Under the pieces are notes generated by a model. The model ran no database searches. It saw only the letters and a program-made list of their open reading frames with translations, and was not told where the DNA came from. DNA of 64,000 bases from Litoditis marina. Its lineage: Eukaryota; Nematoda; Chromadorea; Rhabditida; Rhabditidae. The translations under genes and the position numbers were made by a program. Below are positions 10,904 to 24,304 of the stretch, in pieces (positions within the stretch are counted from its first letter, which is position 1; every line of letters begins with the position of its first letter). Location of the stretch: the NCBI GenBank assembly GCA_964036275.1, contig OZ038436.1:24464639-24528638 (forward strand), read 5' to 3'.

Positions 10904-11685
10904 ATTTAAACTAGGAAATTATGTATTACTGGTAAACCTTGGCACTAGTGATATGAACCATGCCAAGCTAATCAGTGGATGATGGATGTCCCTCCAATCG
11001 ATAAATCTATGAATTATGCAAATTCAATGGAGTCAATATAGTCAAAAGTGCTGTATTTAACTATTCGAAAAATCCAGAATTGAAATTCCAGAACCAATCT
11101 GTATAAGTTCCAGTCATATATATAACATAAGATGTCGAAATAGAAGCTTATTATCTGCTCTGAACCAAAAACAGCCTAATGGAAGCTATTTTGAGGGCCT
11201 CAAATGTAACAATTATAACAGACATCAAATGTAACAATTGTAACCGGCATCAAATGTAACCATGATGTAACCGCCGTCAAATGTAACCACCAAAAGTCAA
11301 GTTTGCTCAAGATAAATAAGACTAAATTTGGTGTAAGATAGATAGAACTCCATTTAAGAAGCAACTAAATAAAGAAGTCGACAGAAAATGTTTACTACAT
11401 TTCTCCGGAAACTGCGTTAGTATGCATTGAATAATTTAAACACATGTTCATTCTGACCCGTCTGTTATGTGCACCAAACACCAATGCTCTCGCTGTCTGC
11501 GCCCTCCTTTCCCTCCTAACTCTGTCCGTCTTGTCTCTACCGTAACACCAGGACTTCTGATGGGAAGATCCTGCAGAGTGACCGTATCTGCCCAGCGAGG
11601 ACACTGCCGTGGAAAATCCTTTTTATGAAAAAACAAAATGTTGATGGAAATTCGAAAAGAAACTCGCTAACCAAATAGGGGTCCT

Positions 11686-12815
11686 TCAATCAGTTAAAGC
11701 CACAATTTTTGTCGTCGGTATTTGTGTTACTGGACCAGCCAGATTTCCCACAAAAAGAGGGGTCTGATCCTCCACCATAAAACACCAGTTATCAACATAC
11801 AGTCTTCTTTTCCTATACGACAGTAGCGATCCACGTAAACAGCTGCAAAGAATATATTTCAAACATAAGCTGGATTATACCTAGCTATTTCCCACTGATT
11901 TGACTCTGAATACTATTCAAGCGTGAGAAAAGGCGAATATAAGACAGCATGAGCAACAGTCCACCCCAAAAGCTCCGTTACAAATATATCATCGCAAGTT
12001 CTGATAAAGTAGTTATAAAATTGTGATGGCCAAAAAGCAACACAATCAGAATAACTACACACATCAAAAAATGCACTAATTAAAAAAAACTCAAAATGGA
12101 TTGGAAAGAAAGTTTCTGCAGTTTGAAAACCTACCACTTGATGAATGCTAGAATAGTCTCGTGAAGTTAGCACTCTAAGGCAACATAGTTTACCTTGTCA
12201 TCACACGTTCCTGTGTTCTGCTGTGTTAAACATATTTCACTTCAATTCACTAACACCATAAGCTGCATCGCTTTTGTTGTGTCGAAACCTGTGGACAACA
12301 CATTTTCTTAAAATATGATGTTCAAATGAAATGTAAAGCAGGCATGGGCCAGTCAGTTGAGGTCCATGACAAATAAGAAAAGGAAGAGTAAATGACAAAC
12401 CTTGAATCTATCCGGCAAAATGAGGAACGTACCACCATCTACTATGATACTACGGAAATGCGCGCGTCAGTCACGCTGAGCTCCGAACTACAGCTTATTA
12501 GTGGGATATTCACAAGATTTCTGAAGACTGCTGCAACAAAAATAACATAACTGAGAAAGATTTACGATCGATCTCAGTCAATAATATAGTTAGCTGAATC
12601 CAAAATGGAAATGTTAGCTAAGGTGCCAAAAAAGGATGAACTTATCAATTAACAATATATGTATCACAACTAACTCACCCATTCTGCATCAAAGCGGTAC
12701 TCGTTATTGCCGGTCCTGCGGGTGCATTTTGGTATTGGGAGAACTGAGAGACAGGCTGATATGGTGTCGCACCAAACGCCTGCGGAAATTCCACCTTATT
12801 GGTAGGATCAGCCAT
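11686..12815 (-). CDS. Predicted two-exon gene, 97 codons, function unknown (copy 2)
   Basis: Exon 1 (12679-12815) starts with ATG at 12815 and encodes 45 residues rich in Gln, Pro, Ala and Phe/Tyr-Gln (starting MADPTNKVEFPQAFG). It ends at a strong donor, GG|GTGAGT. Exon 2 (11686-11842) follows an acceptor (TTTGCAG) in matching phase and runs 51 codons to TGA. Total spliced length is 294 nt, divisible by three. Exon 2 has a Lys/Arg cluster, then Tyr-Val-Asp-Asn-Trp and a hydrophobic Pro-Leu-Phe-Val-Gly-Asn stretch. I do not recognise a family. Copy 2 has Leu where the other copies have Ser near the end of exon 1. Other acceptors exist between the exons, so the model is tentative. Confidence 0.4.
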
Positions 12816-14388
12816 CCAATACGAATCTGACCACCTTTGAAAGGTTAACTTGATTCAGAAAACGAAAATGGGAATGAAAAAGAGAAAAATCATTTGAAAT
12901 ACAAAATAAAACGAATTATAAAAAAAATAAAGCAAATCTCCAAATTTCTAAAAATTACACGACAGAGATTAGAATTGAGCTCGGTCCCGTCACGATTGCT
13001 TGACTACGGTGCGCCTACATTGACTTTGAATGCACGACACATGATTCTACGTGACAAACATTATTATATTCTACGTTCTACATGATTTGGTTGGTCGTAT
13101 GCTCAGAAAGGTTGGCGCTAATTAGCCGGAATTGGCCGCGAATTTTAGAAACTACCGTGACCAAAAAAATCAAATGTGAGGGTTTTCATCCAAAAAATCA
13201 TAGTTATCAGCAACCAACGTGGCTAGTATGATAATAAACATTCAAGTTGAAGAGGTACCACTCCCTTTAGCTCGCCTAAGTCAGCAAAAAAGAGGTATTT
13301 ACTGTGAATCACGAAAGCACGATTGCAAGCAGTGAATGAGGTCTTTTCGACAATCTCTTACCTCCAATTGTTCTGATAAACGATTAGAACACCGAATGCA
13401 TGTCCCTGAAACTTTATTTCACCCATTGAGAGAGATTGGCGCTAGTTGTTCAGAGTTAGTCACAAAGTGGCCATTCGAAAATCGTAATTTGACGTTACGA
13501 TCAGAGATTCTGTTTTCGAGGGTTGACATCGCTTATAACAATGAAATACTTCAAATTCAAGTATAACACATGTTAATTCGTTCTGTTAAACAAGTAAGAA
13601 AGATGGTTTTTCGTGCAAATCACAAAAACACGATTGAAATCAGTCATTGAGAAATTCTTGGCTTTTCTCCACTTTCTGATTTTTTTGTCAACTGTCAGAA
13701 CACTGAATATAAGTCTGTAGGCTCCACTTCACCGAAAAAATGCAGAAAAACGCTCAAAAAAGGGTCTTTGGATTACGGTATGCATCGGTTTTTAGTGGCT
13801 AATTGGCTGCAATTGAAAAAAATTGGCTGGTCAATTGGCTGGGCGCTGTCTGAGTAAAACTGTTTGCAGGGTTACCTCTTCTGCGTTTTGCAAAAGGGGG
13901 AATTAGGCACAAATGGAGAGTACCGCCCGTCACGTGTAGCAATGGCTATCAACATATAAACATAAACAAACTATTATCTATAATTACAATATAATTCTAA
14001 AGATATTACTATATTTTACAAAAAATTTCTATTATTTTTTCACAATACTTCATCTTATTTCACCGATATTTGCGAAGAAAGCTTTCAAAATGTTCACATT
14101 TTGAAGCATTTAGAAATGTTCTCAACTAGTTCACGGCAGATGACAAAACACAGCTAACTAATTGTCTAGAAAAGAGTAACCTTGCTCATTGTTTTCAAAT
14201 GTCGTAACATGTCTGAACAGAAAAGCTGTGACTTTCGATCTATCGTGAACACATTTGTTGGCCCCCCACTTTTTCATGAATTTAGATACATTCTAATCTT
14301 TGTTATGCCTATTTTTCATCGTGTTCTCATTTATTTTCCGGTCTATCGCATTTTATATATAAATGTTATATTATTCAGGAGAATTGGA

Positions 14389-15489
14389 ATGGCGCGTCGT
14401 TGGACCGCAGCAGAAGATGTTCAAGTGTTGGAGGAGTTGGAACGGTTGGTTTTTCTCAGGCTGCTTTTTTGACGGCAAGTTTGCCCTATTCAAACTCCAG
14501 TGGCCCTATCCACCAATAATTTTTCCTCTCCCGGGAGCGTTTTTAGGCTCCCGGAAGCCAAAATTTCAACCAAATTTGCTCTCCCGGGAGTCTAAAAACG
14601 CTCCCGGGAGAGGAAAAATTATTGGTGGATAGGGCCACTGGTGATCCCTTAGTGTTGGCGTTCTACGCCGACCGACGTTAGTCGATATTCATGTTTTCCA
14701 CACTAAAACCGCATGTTTATTAGTTTGGAACCTGTCTGAAAGGTCTCTTTTAAATCTTTGTTCAAAATATGTGACTTCTAGATAAAAATTAGTTTGTTTC
14801 AAATTTATTGGGGTTTGATTCTAGGAGACCTACTAATAAAAGTGAGCTCACTTGCGCCGTATCTAGTACGGGTTGGACTTTTAAAACTTGAATAACTTGA
14901 GAACGGGTGAACGTACTTTCGATATTTACTTGTATATCCTACCGCTGTGAAGAATAATAGTCACCATAGTACTTCGCGAGTCTTTTCTCATTTGGCGCCA
15001 ATAGGCTCAATCATGATATACGCTGTATATTTTCAGTCTCGTGGCGCGCGATGGTATCTGTGTGCTCACCCACGGGGTAATCGACGGTCTGGCGCGATTG
15101 GTACGTCGAAGTCTGCCAGCCGTCGAACAACGGTTGGTTAATTTTGTTATTTTGCGTCAGTTGTGTTTGGTTTGGCCATCGTGCAACCATTTTCGGCGTT
15201 CAAACAAAAGTCTAGAAGTAAGAGCTTTTTCCAAAATATAAGAACGGAAATTCTAGAAACTAGAGTATTGAACATGTGCGGACAAAGGACGAGATATTTC
15301 TCAATGTTTCCCAAATAAGTGAAAAATGCTGTGTACCAGACAGCATTTGTCAGAGGTGATCTGTAATCTGAATTGTAATGAAACATGAAAAGGAATTCGA
15401 GTTCTTTATTTCAGGATCAGATTGATATTTGTGGAAGGAAGACGGCCAATTCCGGCTGGAAGATTGCTGGGGCTCTGGAGGAACCTTAG
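14389..15489 (+). CDS. Myb/SANT-like exon pair, copy 2 (probably decayed)
   Basis: Exon 1 opens at ATG 14389 and exon 2 is 15415-15489. Both have the same helix-like motifs and the same TAG directly before the GTAAGT donor as in copy 1, so the lesion predates the amplification. Confidence 0.3.
14497..14641. mobile_element. 145-bp palindromic foldback element, copy 2
   Basis: Same element and position in the unit as 4716-4860; 50-bp perfect outer arms. Confidence 0.65.
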
Positions 15490-15705
15490 GGTAAGTATTT
15501 ATTGAAAGTAGAGTAGTGGCAATTAGTTAAAAGGGACAGGCTGGATCAGGGTAGTTCTAGGTAGACATCCTTTTTCTCAATTTTGACAGCCTAATTGGGC
15601 AAAGTTCATCAATATGTTGTGATGGGTAAATGAAATATTTCAGGCTTTTCGCTGTCTAGGTGCATCATTCATATAAGTTGATGTTCATTATTTGTTTATT
15701 TGCAG

Positions 15706-15978
15706 AGGCGCAACAGGAACGGCCGGCAAAGGCAGTACTTGCCTCACTACCAACCTGGGGCGGTTCCCCCCGCCATCGGCCCGGCCCAGCCGGCCGCACC
15801 CCCCCTCATCGCCCCGGCCCAGGCGGCCGCACCCAACGTCGCCCAGCCTGCCGCACCCATTGTGCCCCCCGCCCCCGCCCCCGCCCCCGGTCAGCAACAC
15901 CAAGCACAGGTGGCGCGCGCGGTGCAACAGCTTCTCCGCGCAAACAATTTTATTTTACTCAGCAATTTTCCACTGTAA
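15706..15978 (+). CDS. Pro/Ala-rich exon, copy 2
   Basis: The exon follows a TTTGCAG acceptor and ends at TAA. The most protein-like frame gives 90 residues. It opens with an Arg/Asn/Gln-rich basic patch (RRNRNGRQRQ), then about 55 residues of Ala-Pro-Ala-Gln repeats, then a Gln/Ala/Val helix-like segment. The block is strikingly GC-rich against the AT-rich surroundings. Because of its GCCCCGGCCCAG-type repetition, the other two plus frames and one minus frame are also open. The frame choice is therefore inference. A nucleic-acid-binding or low-complexity protein is possible. Confidence 0.35.
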   Translation, partial: RRNRNGRQRQYLPHYQPGAVPPAIGPAQPAAPPLIAPAQAAAPNVAQPAAPIVPPAPAPAPGQQHQAQVARAVQQLLRANNFILLSNFPL

Positions 15979-17191
15979 TATTTCACCTCTTGACCCCCTC
16001 ACGGCGCGCTATTTTCGTGCGAATCATTTGCGGAGCGTCTAAAATTGAGGACGCGAGTTCCTTATTCATGACATAATTGAAATTTTATATTCTGTATTTT
16101 TAGCTACGTTCCACTTTCACTATCCTTTGTGTTGTTTTTCGTGCAACTATGTCGCTTGTTATATAGTTTCAGGTCATTCCTATTTTTAAAATATTTTCAT
16201 AAGTTATCGCATATATCACAGTTTCTATGGTTCCCCATTTCGTTAGACTGTTTAACAGTTGTTTCATTGTGGAGTTCAAATAGTTTCTTCCGTATTTATT
16301 AGTTTGTGCACTTTTTCATATTTCATTGTCGCACATTTTCACTCTTTTCTCTATTAGGCCATTGTTTGTGACCCTTTCTGTGTTTAGAATGGAAGTATTC
16401 ATGATAATAAATGTTTATATTTCTAATTTTTCAAAGGAGTGCGTACAGGATTACCTTGAAACTATTTATTTGCGGTGAAATGGTGATTCAACATGGTTTC
16501 AACATGGAAAAGGTTGTGATCGGTTGATTCTTGAAAGTTTTGGTTCGTGGTGCGCCTGGGAAAGCCTCATATTGATGGCTACTTCTAGCTTCTAGATGTT
16601 TTTCTAGTTAAGATACCCGTTAACTGTTTCGCTTCCTAAGTAACATGAAATACGGTAGCCGTATGGTTAGGAAATGTTGCACAGTTGCACTTTTATTTAT
16701 AGGCGAGTCGTATCGGTGTATAATAGTCATTTAGATACTTTACAAATAACATTACAGACTCAGAAGATGTGGTTAGCGGGACTCAGAAGTTCTACGTTTC
16801 GCAGAGTAACAGGTTGGTTTAAGTGTACTTTTATTGTATCATACAAATAAGAAGAAATTTGTTCAATATTATTGTTTCTACCCGGGTTCAACGAAATTCG
16901 GAAATACATGTGAAGTACAGGAGGTAGATGATGGAGAATGGAGAAAAACTTCTATGGTATTCTTTTTGGGAAAACTAAGACCCACACGATAAGCAGCTGA
17001 ATCTATACGAACGGAAGACGCGGTTGCATAAAGAACTGTTTACGTAAGTTACTAACTACATCAAGGTCAAACACCAGTAAGGTCCGACTAAGCTACAAAA
17101 ACTATTAGATGTGAACGGTCTGTTTTAGATGTGAACCCGTGAAAATTTATGATTTTCCCATCAAAAGTAGGAACTGCTTTAAAGAAGGACG

Positions 17192-17289
17192 ATTACGTGC
17201 TCCAATCTCGGCGCGTCAGTCCTTTAAACTGCAATACATTTTTCAATTGCAGTTTAAAGGACTGACGCGCCGAGATTGGAGCACGTAAT
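17192..17289. mobile_element. 98-bp perfect hairpin (MITE-like), copy 2
   Basis: 44-nt exact arms around a 10-nt loop, as at 7277-7374. Confidence 0.65.
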
Positions 17290-17860
17290 GATACAATACA
17301 TGAGTACAATACATGTAATACATGAGTATTTGATTATAATGTCCATGCTGGCAAAAAACAACCAAATTAACGGCAAAATACCAGAAACTTCCCGAAAGTG
17401 AGGATGTCCATATATTCTCAACTCCAATCAAGTGGTATTACTGGATAACTGATTGTCTACGAACTTTACGCCACTAGATAATTTACTGAAATAAGTATAA
17501 CTGATTTGTACATTAAGAGGAGTCACAGAGAACAGAGGACTTGGCCCCAACATTGCTACAATTGTTACTCTGAAATAATGAATCATTGCACACGTATGTG
17601 AAAAGCCGACCGTAACGCTAACGAATTTTGAAAACGAAAAAAAAGAACCATCCTTGAAAATTTCCGAAAAATCAAGAAACTTACTGCCACTTTTAGAATC
17701 ACTCATAGAATCTCTGAAGTAATGAATCCGAAGAAACAGTATTTCTCTCTTCCTGATTACTCCCCTTCTAAAACCGTACGGGTTTCCAAAAAAGTAACGA
17801 AGCGAGCTCACCAATATCAGCTTATCGACTTATCCACGCACAATTAACAAAACCTTATTA

Positions 17861-18658
17861 GGCTGCGTTCATACTTTTTTACGCTGCATCCAGCTGCAAT
17901 TTCAGTCGCTTCGCAACATTTTTGCAGTTGCTGCAAATTGCCGCTGCAGCGAGATGCAACTGCAACTTTACGCCGCGTACGATATTAAAAAAGTATGAAC
18001 AACCCAGCGTAACTTCTAACGCAATTCATTTTTGGTAACCCTTTTTCAGGTTACCTAACAAGTAACCGGTAGGTAACCTAGAACTAAAATCCGGTTACCG
18101 TACAAACTAACGGTAAAAACTACATTTTGCGTTGGAAAAACAGATAACCGGTTTTTTATTTTCGGTTACCGACCGGTTACTTATCGAAGTAACCGGAAAA
18201 ACGGTTACCAAATAACCCGGTTACATAAAGAATTCACCACAATTTCATTGACGACAACTGATATTTTATCAAATTTGGCGCTAGCGCCCGGCGCCATCAG
18301 GATTTTTCTATTTTTAGACTAATAAACTCCTAGTCAACTGCTACTACATATTGGATTTTACTTATGGCACGCCTAAAATAGTGAAAAATGATTGACAACG
18401 ATAAAAATTCATAAAAAGAGTAACTACATTGCAGTGCAGTATGGTCATGTCAATACTGCAATTTACGCTGCAGTCAGCTTAAATTACGCTCAATTCAGCG
18501 TAAAAAACGCTGCAGCTGGCTTAAAAAAGTATGACCAACACAACTGCAGCGTATTTTTGCAGTTGCAGTCGACTGCATTGGCGTAAAAATCAATACGCGT
18601 ATTTTCGACAAGATTTACGCTGCATCTAGCTGCAACTGCAAAAAGTATGAACGAAGCC
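17861..18658. mobile_element. Harbinger-like MITE, copy 2 (798 bp)
   Basis: Same ends and TTA target duplication as copy 1, and the same insertion point, so it was amplified with the unit and not inserted separately. Confidence 0.85.
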
Positions 18659-18869
18659 TTAACTGAGAAAGATTTACGATCGAACTCATTCAATAATATA
18701 GTTAACTGAATCCAAAATGGAAATGTTAGCTAAGGTGCCAAAAAAGGATGAACTTATCAATTAACAATATATGTATCACAACAATATATGTGCACCAAAT
18801 ATCACAACAATTTATGTGCTTGCTTTATGCTTAACTATGCTCAATATGTTGCTAGCTTCTAAATTTCAG

Positions 18870-18940
18870 GCCCCAGTAGGAGATTCGAACTCCTGACCAA
18901 TCGCGTGTGAGCGACTGCTCTACCACTGAGCTAACTGGGC
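18870..18940 (-). tRNA. tRNA-Val(CAC)-like sequence, copy 2, probably a pseudogene
   Basis: Within the 71 nt it is identical to copy 1, including the 6-base anticodon loop and the G-G first acceptor pair. Confidence 0.55.
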
Positions 18941-20286
18941 TTATCCTTCCATTTAACACTAGCAACAGTGAAAAGAACTCTCAATTGAAACTTGGAAAAC
19001 CGTATCAACTACCCATTCATATCAGAAATCAGAATACAATTCATATTCTGTTTTTTGTCTCAATCAACTTAATAATATTCTAGAAGCCAGAGGGAAATGA
19101 AAACCTTTAAATTGATACCCTAAACATTCAAAACTCCGATAGATGTTTGGTTATTGTGGCTATTGGGACGATGTTACTGAAGAGAGTCCAAAAACTATCT
19201 ATAAGCATCATTCCCGAATTTGAGTTCAATATATCTTACGGAATTACTACAACGTAAATTTACATTAAATGGGCAATTTTTTTTCGAAACGTTTGTCCTT
19301 ATCTATCATATAAAGTAAGGTGGAGAAAGAAACTAATTTTCGAACAAAAATAACGATCAAACGCGGATAATAAATGACTCAATAGAAAGGTGTGAGTAAG
19401 TAGTCTAAAAAATCAGCCCACTCTTGGAGCAACTACGGAAAACTTGGTAATTTTGCATCTAATGAGCGAATTATTAAAGAAAAAGAGCGTAACGGTCCGT
19501 GAAACCTGGTGATTTTGCACCAAAATCAACAACATTTTATAAAATTGGCCATAAAAAAGTTGTTTAATCTATTCTAGTGATCGTGTAAATGGAAGAGGCG
19601 GGGACAACCAAGCAAGGCTGCGCTTATATTCAAAAGTGAGTGGCAATGGCAAAAATTGAAAATATCTAAAAGAAAATGAGCGTAACTCGTAAGAGCGTTA
19701 AATATGGCAAATTTTTATAGGCTTCCTCTTGGTAATTTTGAAATTAGTTCGAAAATTTTAGGATGGTTATTCCCAGTCCAGACCCCAGCTAAATGATAAA
19801 TCTCCCTCTCTGATACTAAAGCGAAGATCTGAAGAACAATTCAAATCTAAAGGTCAGATCCTAGGTCAGCTACCAATGGTACCCATACACCAGTAAAGTT
19901 CTCCGGATAGTCAGAAAAATTAAAAAAACGAACTACTTTTTCACCGAAAAGACTGGGGTACCTTTAATGAAAAATCATAAATTTTTACGTTTTGACATCT
20001 GAAAACGAACTACTTTTCGTTGCCCAGTCAGACCTTACTGGTATATGATGGTACCACATATGTACATTTTAATAAACCCACCTGTCCCTCTCCTCGAGTG
20101 CCCGTGTTACCTTCGTACCAAGCGTCCCTTCTTGTTGTTGCTGTTTATTGTGTTGTTGTTGTTGTTGTCATCGTCGTCCTTGCTCCTCGTTTCCTATCCA
20201 CCTTCTTCTCCCAAATAACATGTAGAGCAGCTGAACATACCCGATAACTTATAGTCTACGAGAATAAACAGCAAACTACAAATAAG

Positions 20287-20825
20287 ATGATCGATCCCCA
20301 ACTACTGAGCAGATTGTCAAGTGTTGCAGAACCCATACGAAAAGTAACCCGTTCTCAGTATTTTCTGGACAACATTACTGGTGTACCCTTTGATTACTGG
20401 TTTACACGAGCCAAACTATTGAAAACCGAGGCAGATACTATTGATAACTTTGCTATTTGCTCAAGTAACACACATGAGCCTGAAAAACACGGCCACAGGT
20501 CTACTTCACGGTAAGAAAAAGATAACTTTACATTCTTTACAATAAAGCTTGTAAACAGTAACATAAGAAATACACTCCAGCGAAATTGTCCAAATAGCCA
20601 AAAAAGTTTCATAAACGGACTCCCATTAAGTCGAAATCAAAACAATACAGAATTTGCTAACTTGAATTAAATTAGTTAGTCAAATCCAATCTGATTATGA
20701 AATTTTCCAGCTCTCAACTTATTAAGATACAAATTTTAGTTTATAAAAGTTTACTGTGTGTTTTCTGTCAACACACACTAACTTGTGCCTATTTCAGTCC
20801 TATTAATGAAAATGAATCGATTTAA
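20287..20825 (+). CDS. Predicted two-exon gene, 83 codons, function unknown (copy 2)
   Basis: Exon 1 (20287-20510) runs from ATG to the strong donor CG|GTAAGA. Exon 2 (20798-20825) follows a TTTCAG acceptor in matching phase and ends at TAA. The 287-nt intron is AT-rich and nematode-like. The product is mixed polar/hydrophobic with no membrane segment and no signal peptide. It has acidic and Arg-rich patches near the end of exon 1. No family is recognised. The good start, splice sites and phase make it one of the more convincing small models in the unit. Confidence 0.45.
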
Positions 20826-21601
20826 ACTAGGAAATTATGTATTACTGGTAAACCTTGGCACTAGTGATATGAACCATGCCAAGCTAATCAGTGGATGATG
20901 GATGTCCCTCCAATCGATAAATCTATGAATTATGCAAATTCAATGGAGTCAATATAGTCAAAAGTGCTGTATTTAACTATTCGAAAAATCCAGAATTGAA
21001 ATTCCAGAACCAATCTGTATAAGTTCCAGTCATATATATAACATAAGATGTCGAAATAGAAGCTTATTATCTGCTCTGAACCAAAAACAGCCTAATGGAA
21101 GCTATTTTGAGGGCCTCAAATGTAACAATTATAACAGACATCAAATGTAACAATTGTAACCGGCATCAAATGTAACCATGATGTAACCGCCGTCAAATGT
21201 AACCACCAAAAGTCAAGTTTGCTCAAGATAAATAAGACTAAATTTGGTGTAAGATAGATAGAACTCCATTTAAGAAGCAACTAAATAAAGAAGTCGACAG
21301 AAAATGTTTACTACATTTCTCCGGAAACTGTGTTAGTATGCATTGAATAATTTAAACACATGTTCATTCTGACCCGTCTGTTATGTGCACCAAACACCAA
21401 TGCTCTCGCTGTCTGCGCCCTCCTTTCCCTCCTAACTCTGTCCGTCTTGTCTCTACCGTAACACCAGGACTTCTGATGGGAAGATCCTGCAGAGTGACCG
21501 TATCTGCCCAGCGAGGACACTGCCGTGGAAAATCCTTTTTATGAAAAAACAAAATGTTGATGGAAATTCGAAAAGAAACTCGCTAACCAAATAGGGGTCC
21601 T

Positions 21602-22732
21602 TCAATCAGTTAAAGCCACAATTTTTGTCGTCGGTATTTGTGTTACTGGACCAGCCAGATTTCCCACAAAAAGAGGGGTCTGATCCTCCACCATAAAACA
21701 CCAGTTATCAACATACAGTCTTCTTTTCCTATACGACAGTAGCGATCCACGTAAACAGCTGCAAAGAATATATTTCAAACATAAGCTGGATTATACCTAG
21801 CTATTTCCCACTGATTTGACTCTGAATACTATTCAAGCGTGAGAAAAGGCGAATATAAGACAGCATGAGCAACAGTCCACCCCAAAAGCTCCGTTACAAA
21901 TATATCATCGCAAGTTCTGATAAAGTAGTTATAAAATTGTGATGGCCAAAAAGCAACACAATCAGAATAACTACACACATCAAAAAATGCACTAATTAAA
22001 AAAAAACTCAAAATGGATTGGAAAGAAAGTTTCTGCAGTTTGAAAACCTACCACTTGATGAATGCTAGAATAGTCTCGTGAAGTTAGCACTCTAAGGCAA
22101 CATAGTTTACCTTGTCATCACACGTTCCTGTGTTCTGCTGTGTTAAACATATTTCACTTCAATTCACTAACACCATAAGCTGCATCGCTTTTGTTGTGTC
22201 GAAACCTGTGGACAACACATTTTCTTAAAATATGATGTTCAAATGAAATGTAAAGCAGGCATGGGCCAGTCAGTTGAGGTCCATGACAAATAAGAAAAGG
22301 AAGAGTAAATGACAAACCTTGAATCTATCCGGCAAAATGAGGAACGTACCACCATCTACTATGATACTACGGAAATGCGCGCGTCAGTCACGCTGAGCTC
22401 CGAACTACAGCTTATTAGTGGGATATTCACAAGATTTCTGAAGACTGCTGCAACAAAAATAACATAACTGAGAAAGATTTACGATCGATCTCAGTCAATA
22501 ATATAGTTAGCTGAATCCAAAATGGAAATGTTAGCTAAGGTGCCAAAAAAGGATGAACTTATCAATTAACAATATATGTATCACAACTAACTCACCCATT
22601 CTGCATCGAAGCGGTACTCGTTATTGCCGGTCCTGCGGGTGCATTTTGGTATTGGGAGAACTGAGAGACAGGCTGATATGGTGTCGCACCAAACGCCTGC
22701 GGAAATTCCACCTTATTGGTAGGATCAGCCAT
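21602..22732 (-). CDS. 97-codon two-exon gene, copy 3
   Basis: Exon 1 is 22596-22732 and exon 2 is 21602-21758. Both exons and their splice sites are intact; model as at 11686-12815. Confidence 0.4.
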
Positions 22733-24304
22733 TCAATACGAATCTGACCACCTTTGAAAGGTTAACTTGATTCAGAAAACGAAAATGGGAATGAAAAAGA
22801 GAAAAATCATTTGAAATACAAAATAAAACGAATTATAAAAAAAATAAAGCAAATCTCCAAATTTCTAAAAATTACACGACAGAGATTAGAATTGAGCTCG
22901 GTCCCGTCACGATTGCTTGACTACGGTGCGCCTACATTGACTTTGAATGCACGACACATGATTCTACGTGACAAACATTATTATATTCTACGTTCTACAT
23001 GATATGGTTGGTCGTATGCTCAGAAAGGTTGGCGCTAATTAGCCGGAATTGGCCGCGAATTTTAGAAACTACCGTGACCAAAAAAATCAAATGTGAGGGT
23101 TTTCATCCAAAAAATCATAGTTATCAGCAACCAACGTGGCTAGTATGATAATAAACATTCAAGTTGAAGAGGTACTACTCCCTTTAGCTCGCTTAAGTCA
23201 GCAAAAAAGAGGTATTTACTGTGAATCACGAAAGCACGGTTGCAAGCAGTGAATGAGGTCTTTTCGACAATCTCTTACCTCCAATTGTTCTGATAAACGA
23301 TTAGAACACCGAATGCATGTCCCTGAAACTTTATTTCACCCATTGAGAGAGATTGGCGCTAGTTGTTCAGAGTTAGTCACGAAGTGGCCATTCGAAAATC
23401 GTAATTTGACGTTACGATCAGAGATTCTGTTTTCGAGGGTTGACATCGCTTATAACAATGAAATACTTCAAATTCAAGTATAACACATGTTAATTCGTTC
23501 TGTTAAACAAGTAAGAAAGATGGTTTTTCGTGCAAATCACAAAAACACGATTGAAATCAGTCATTGAGAAATTCTTGGCTTTTCTCCACTTTCTGATTTT
23601 TTTGTCAACTGTCAGAACACTGAATATAAGTCTGTAGGCTCCACTTCACCGAAAAAATGCAGAAAAACGCTCAAAAAAGGGTCTTTGGATTACGGTATGC
23701 ATCGGTTTTTAGTGGCTAAATGGCTGCAATTGAAAAAATTGGCTGGTCAATTGGCTGGGCGCTGTCTGAGTAAAACTGTTTGCAGGGTTACCTCTTCTGC
23801 GTTTTGCAAAAGGGGGAATTAGGCACAAATGGAGAGTACCGCCCGTCACGTGTAGCAATGGCTATCAACATATAAACATAAACAAACTATTATCTATAAT
23901 TACAATATAATTCTAAAGATATTACTATATTTTACAAAAAATTTCTATTATTTTTTCACAATACTTCATCTTATTTCACCGATATTTGCGAAGAAAGCTT
24001 TCAAAATGTTCACATTTTGAAGCATTTAGAAATGTTCTCAACTAGTTCACGGCAGATGACAAAACACAGCTAACTAATTGTCTAGAAAAGAGTAACCTTG
24101 CTCATTGTTTTCAAATGTCGTAACATGTCTGAACAGAAAAGCTGTGACTTTCGATCTATCGTGAACACATTTGTTGGCCCCCCACTTTTTCATGAATTTA
24201 GATACATTCTAATCTTTGTTATGCCTATTTTTCATCGTGTTCTCATTTATTTTCCGGTCTATCGCATTTTATATATAAATGTTATATTATTCAGGAGAAT
24301 TGGA

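Larger units (their letters stand above)
1897..11685 (+). repeat. 9.9-kb tandem unit, copy 1
   Basis: It matches copy 2 nearly base for base over its length. Differences include a deletion of about 140 bp inside the Pro/Ala-rich exon at about 6028 and a chimeric left end created by the fold-back junction. The Harbinger-like MITE, both hairpins, the tRNA-like sequence and the predicted genes are all present. The first base is set by where the plus-oriented homology starts, within about 15 bases. Confidence 0.9.
11686..21600 (+). repeat. 9.9-kb tandem unit, copy 2 (most complete)
   Basis: This is the reference copy, 9915 bp. Non-genic parts: 12816-14388 is AT-rich with short ORFs, none convincing; 16079-17191 and 17290-17860 are AT-rich, with a TTG-started ORF on the minus strand that I do not accept; 18941-20020 shows nothing recognisable; 20826-21600 includes a short CATCAAATGTAAC tandem motif (about 21118-21205). 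A segment of about 120 bp beginning AACTGAGAAAGATTTACG occurs twice per unit (about 12550 and 18660). Confidence 0.92.

Noticed and set aside
15688..15927. Gly-rich minus-strand ORF opposite the Pro/Ala exon
   Set aside because: It is the mirror of a GC-rich repetitive exon; no start context or splice signals.
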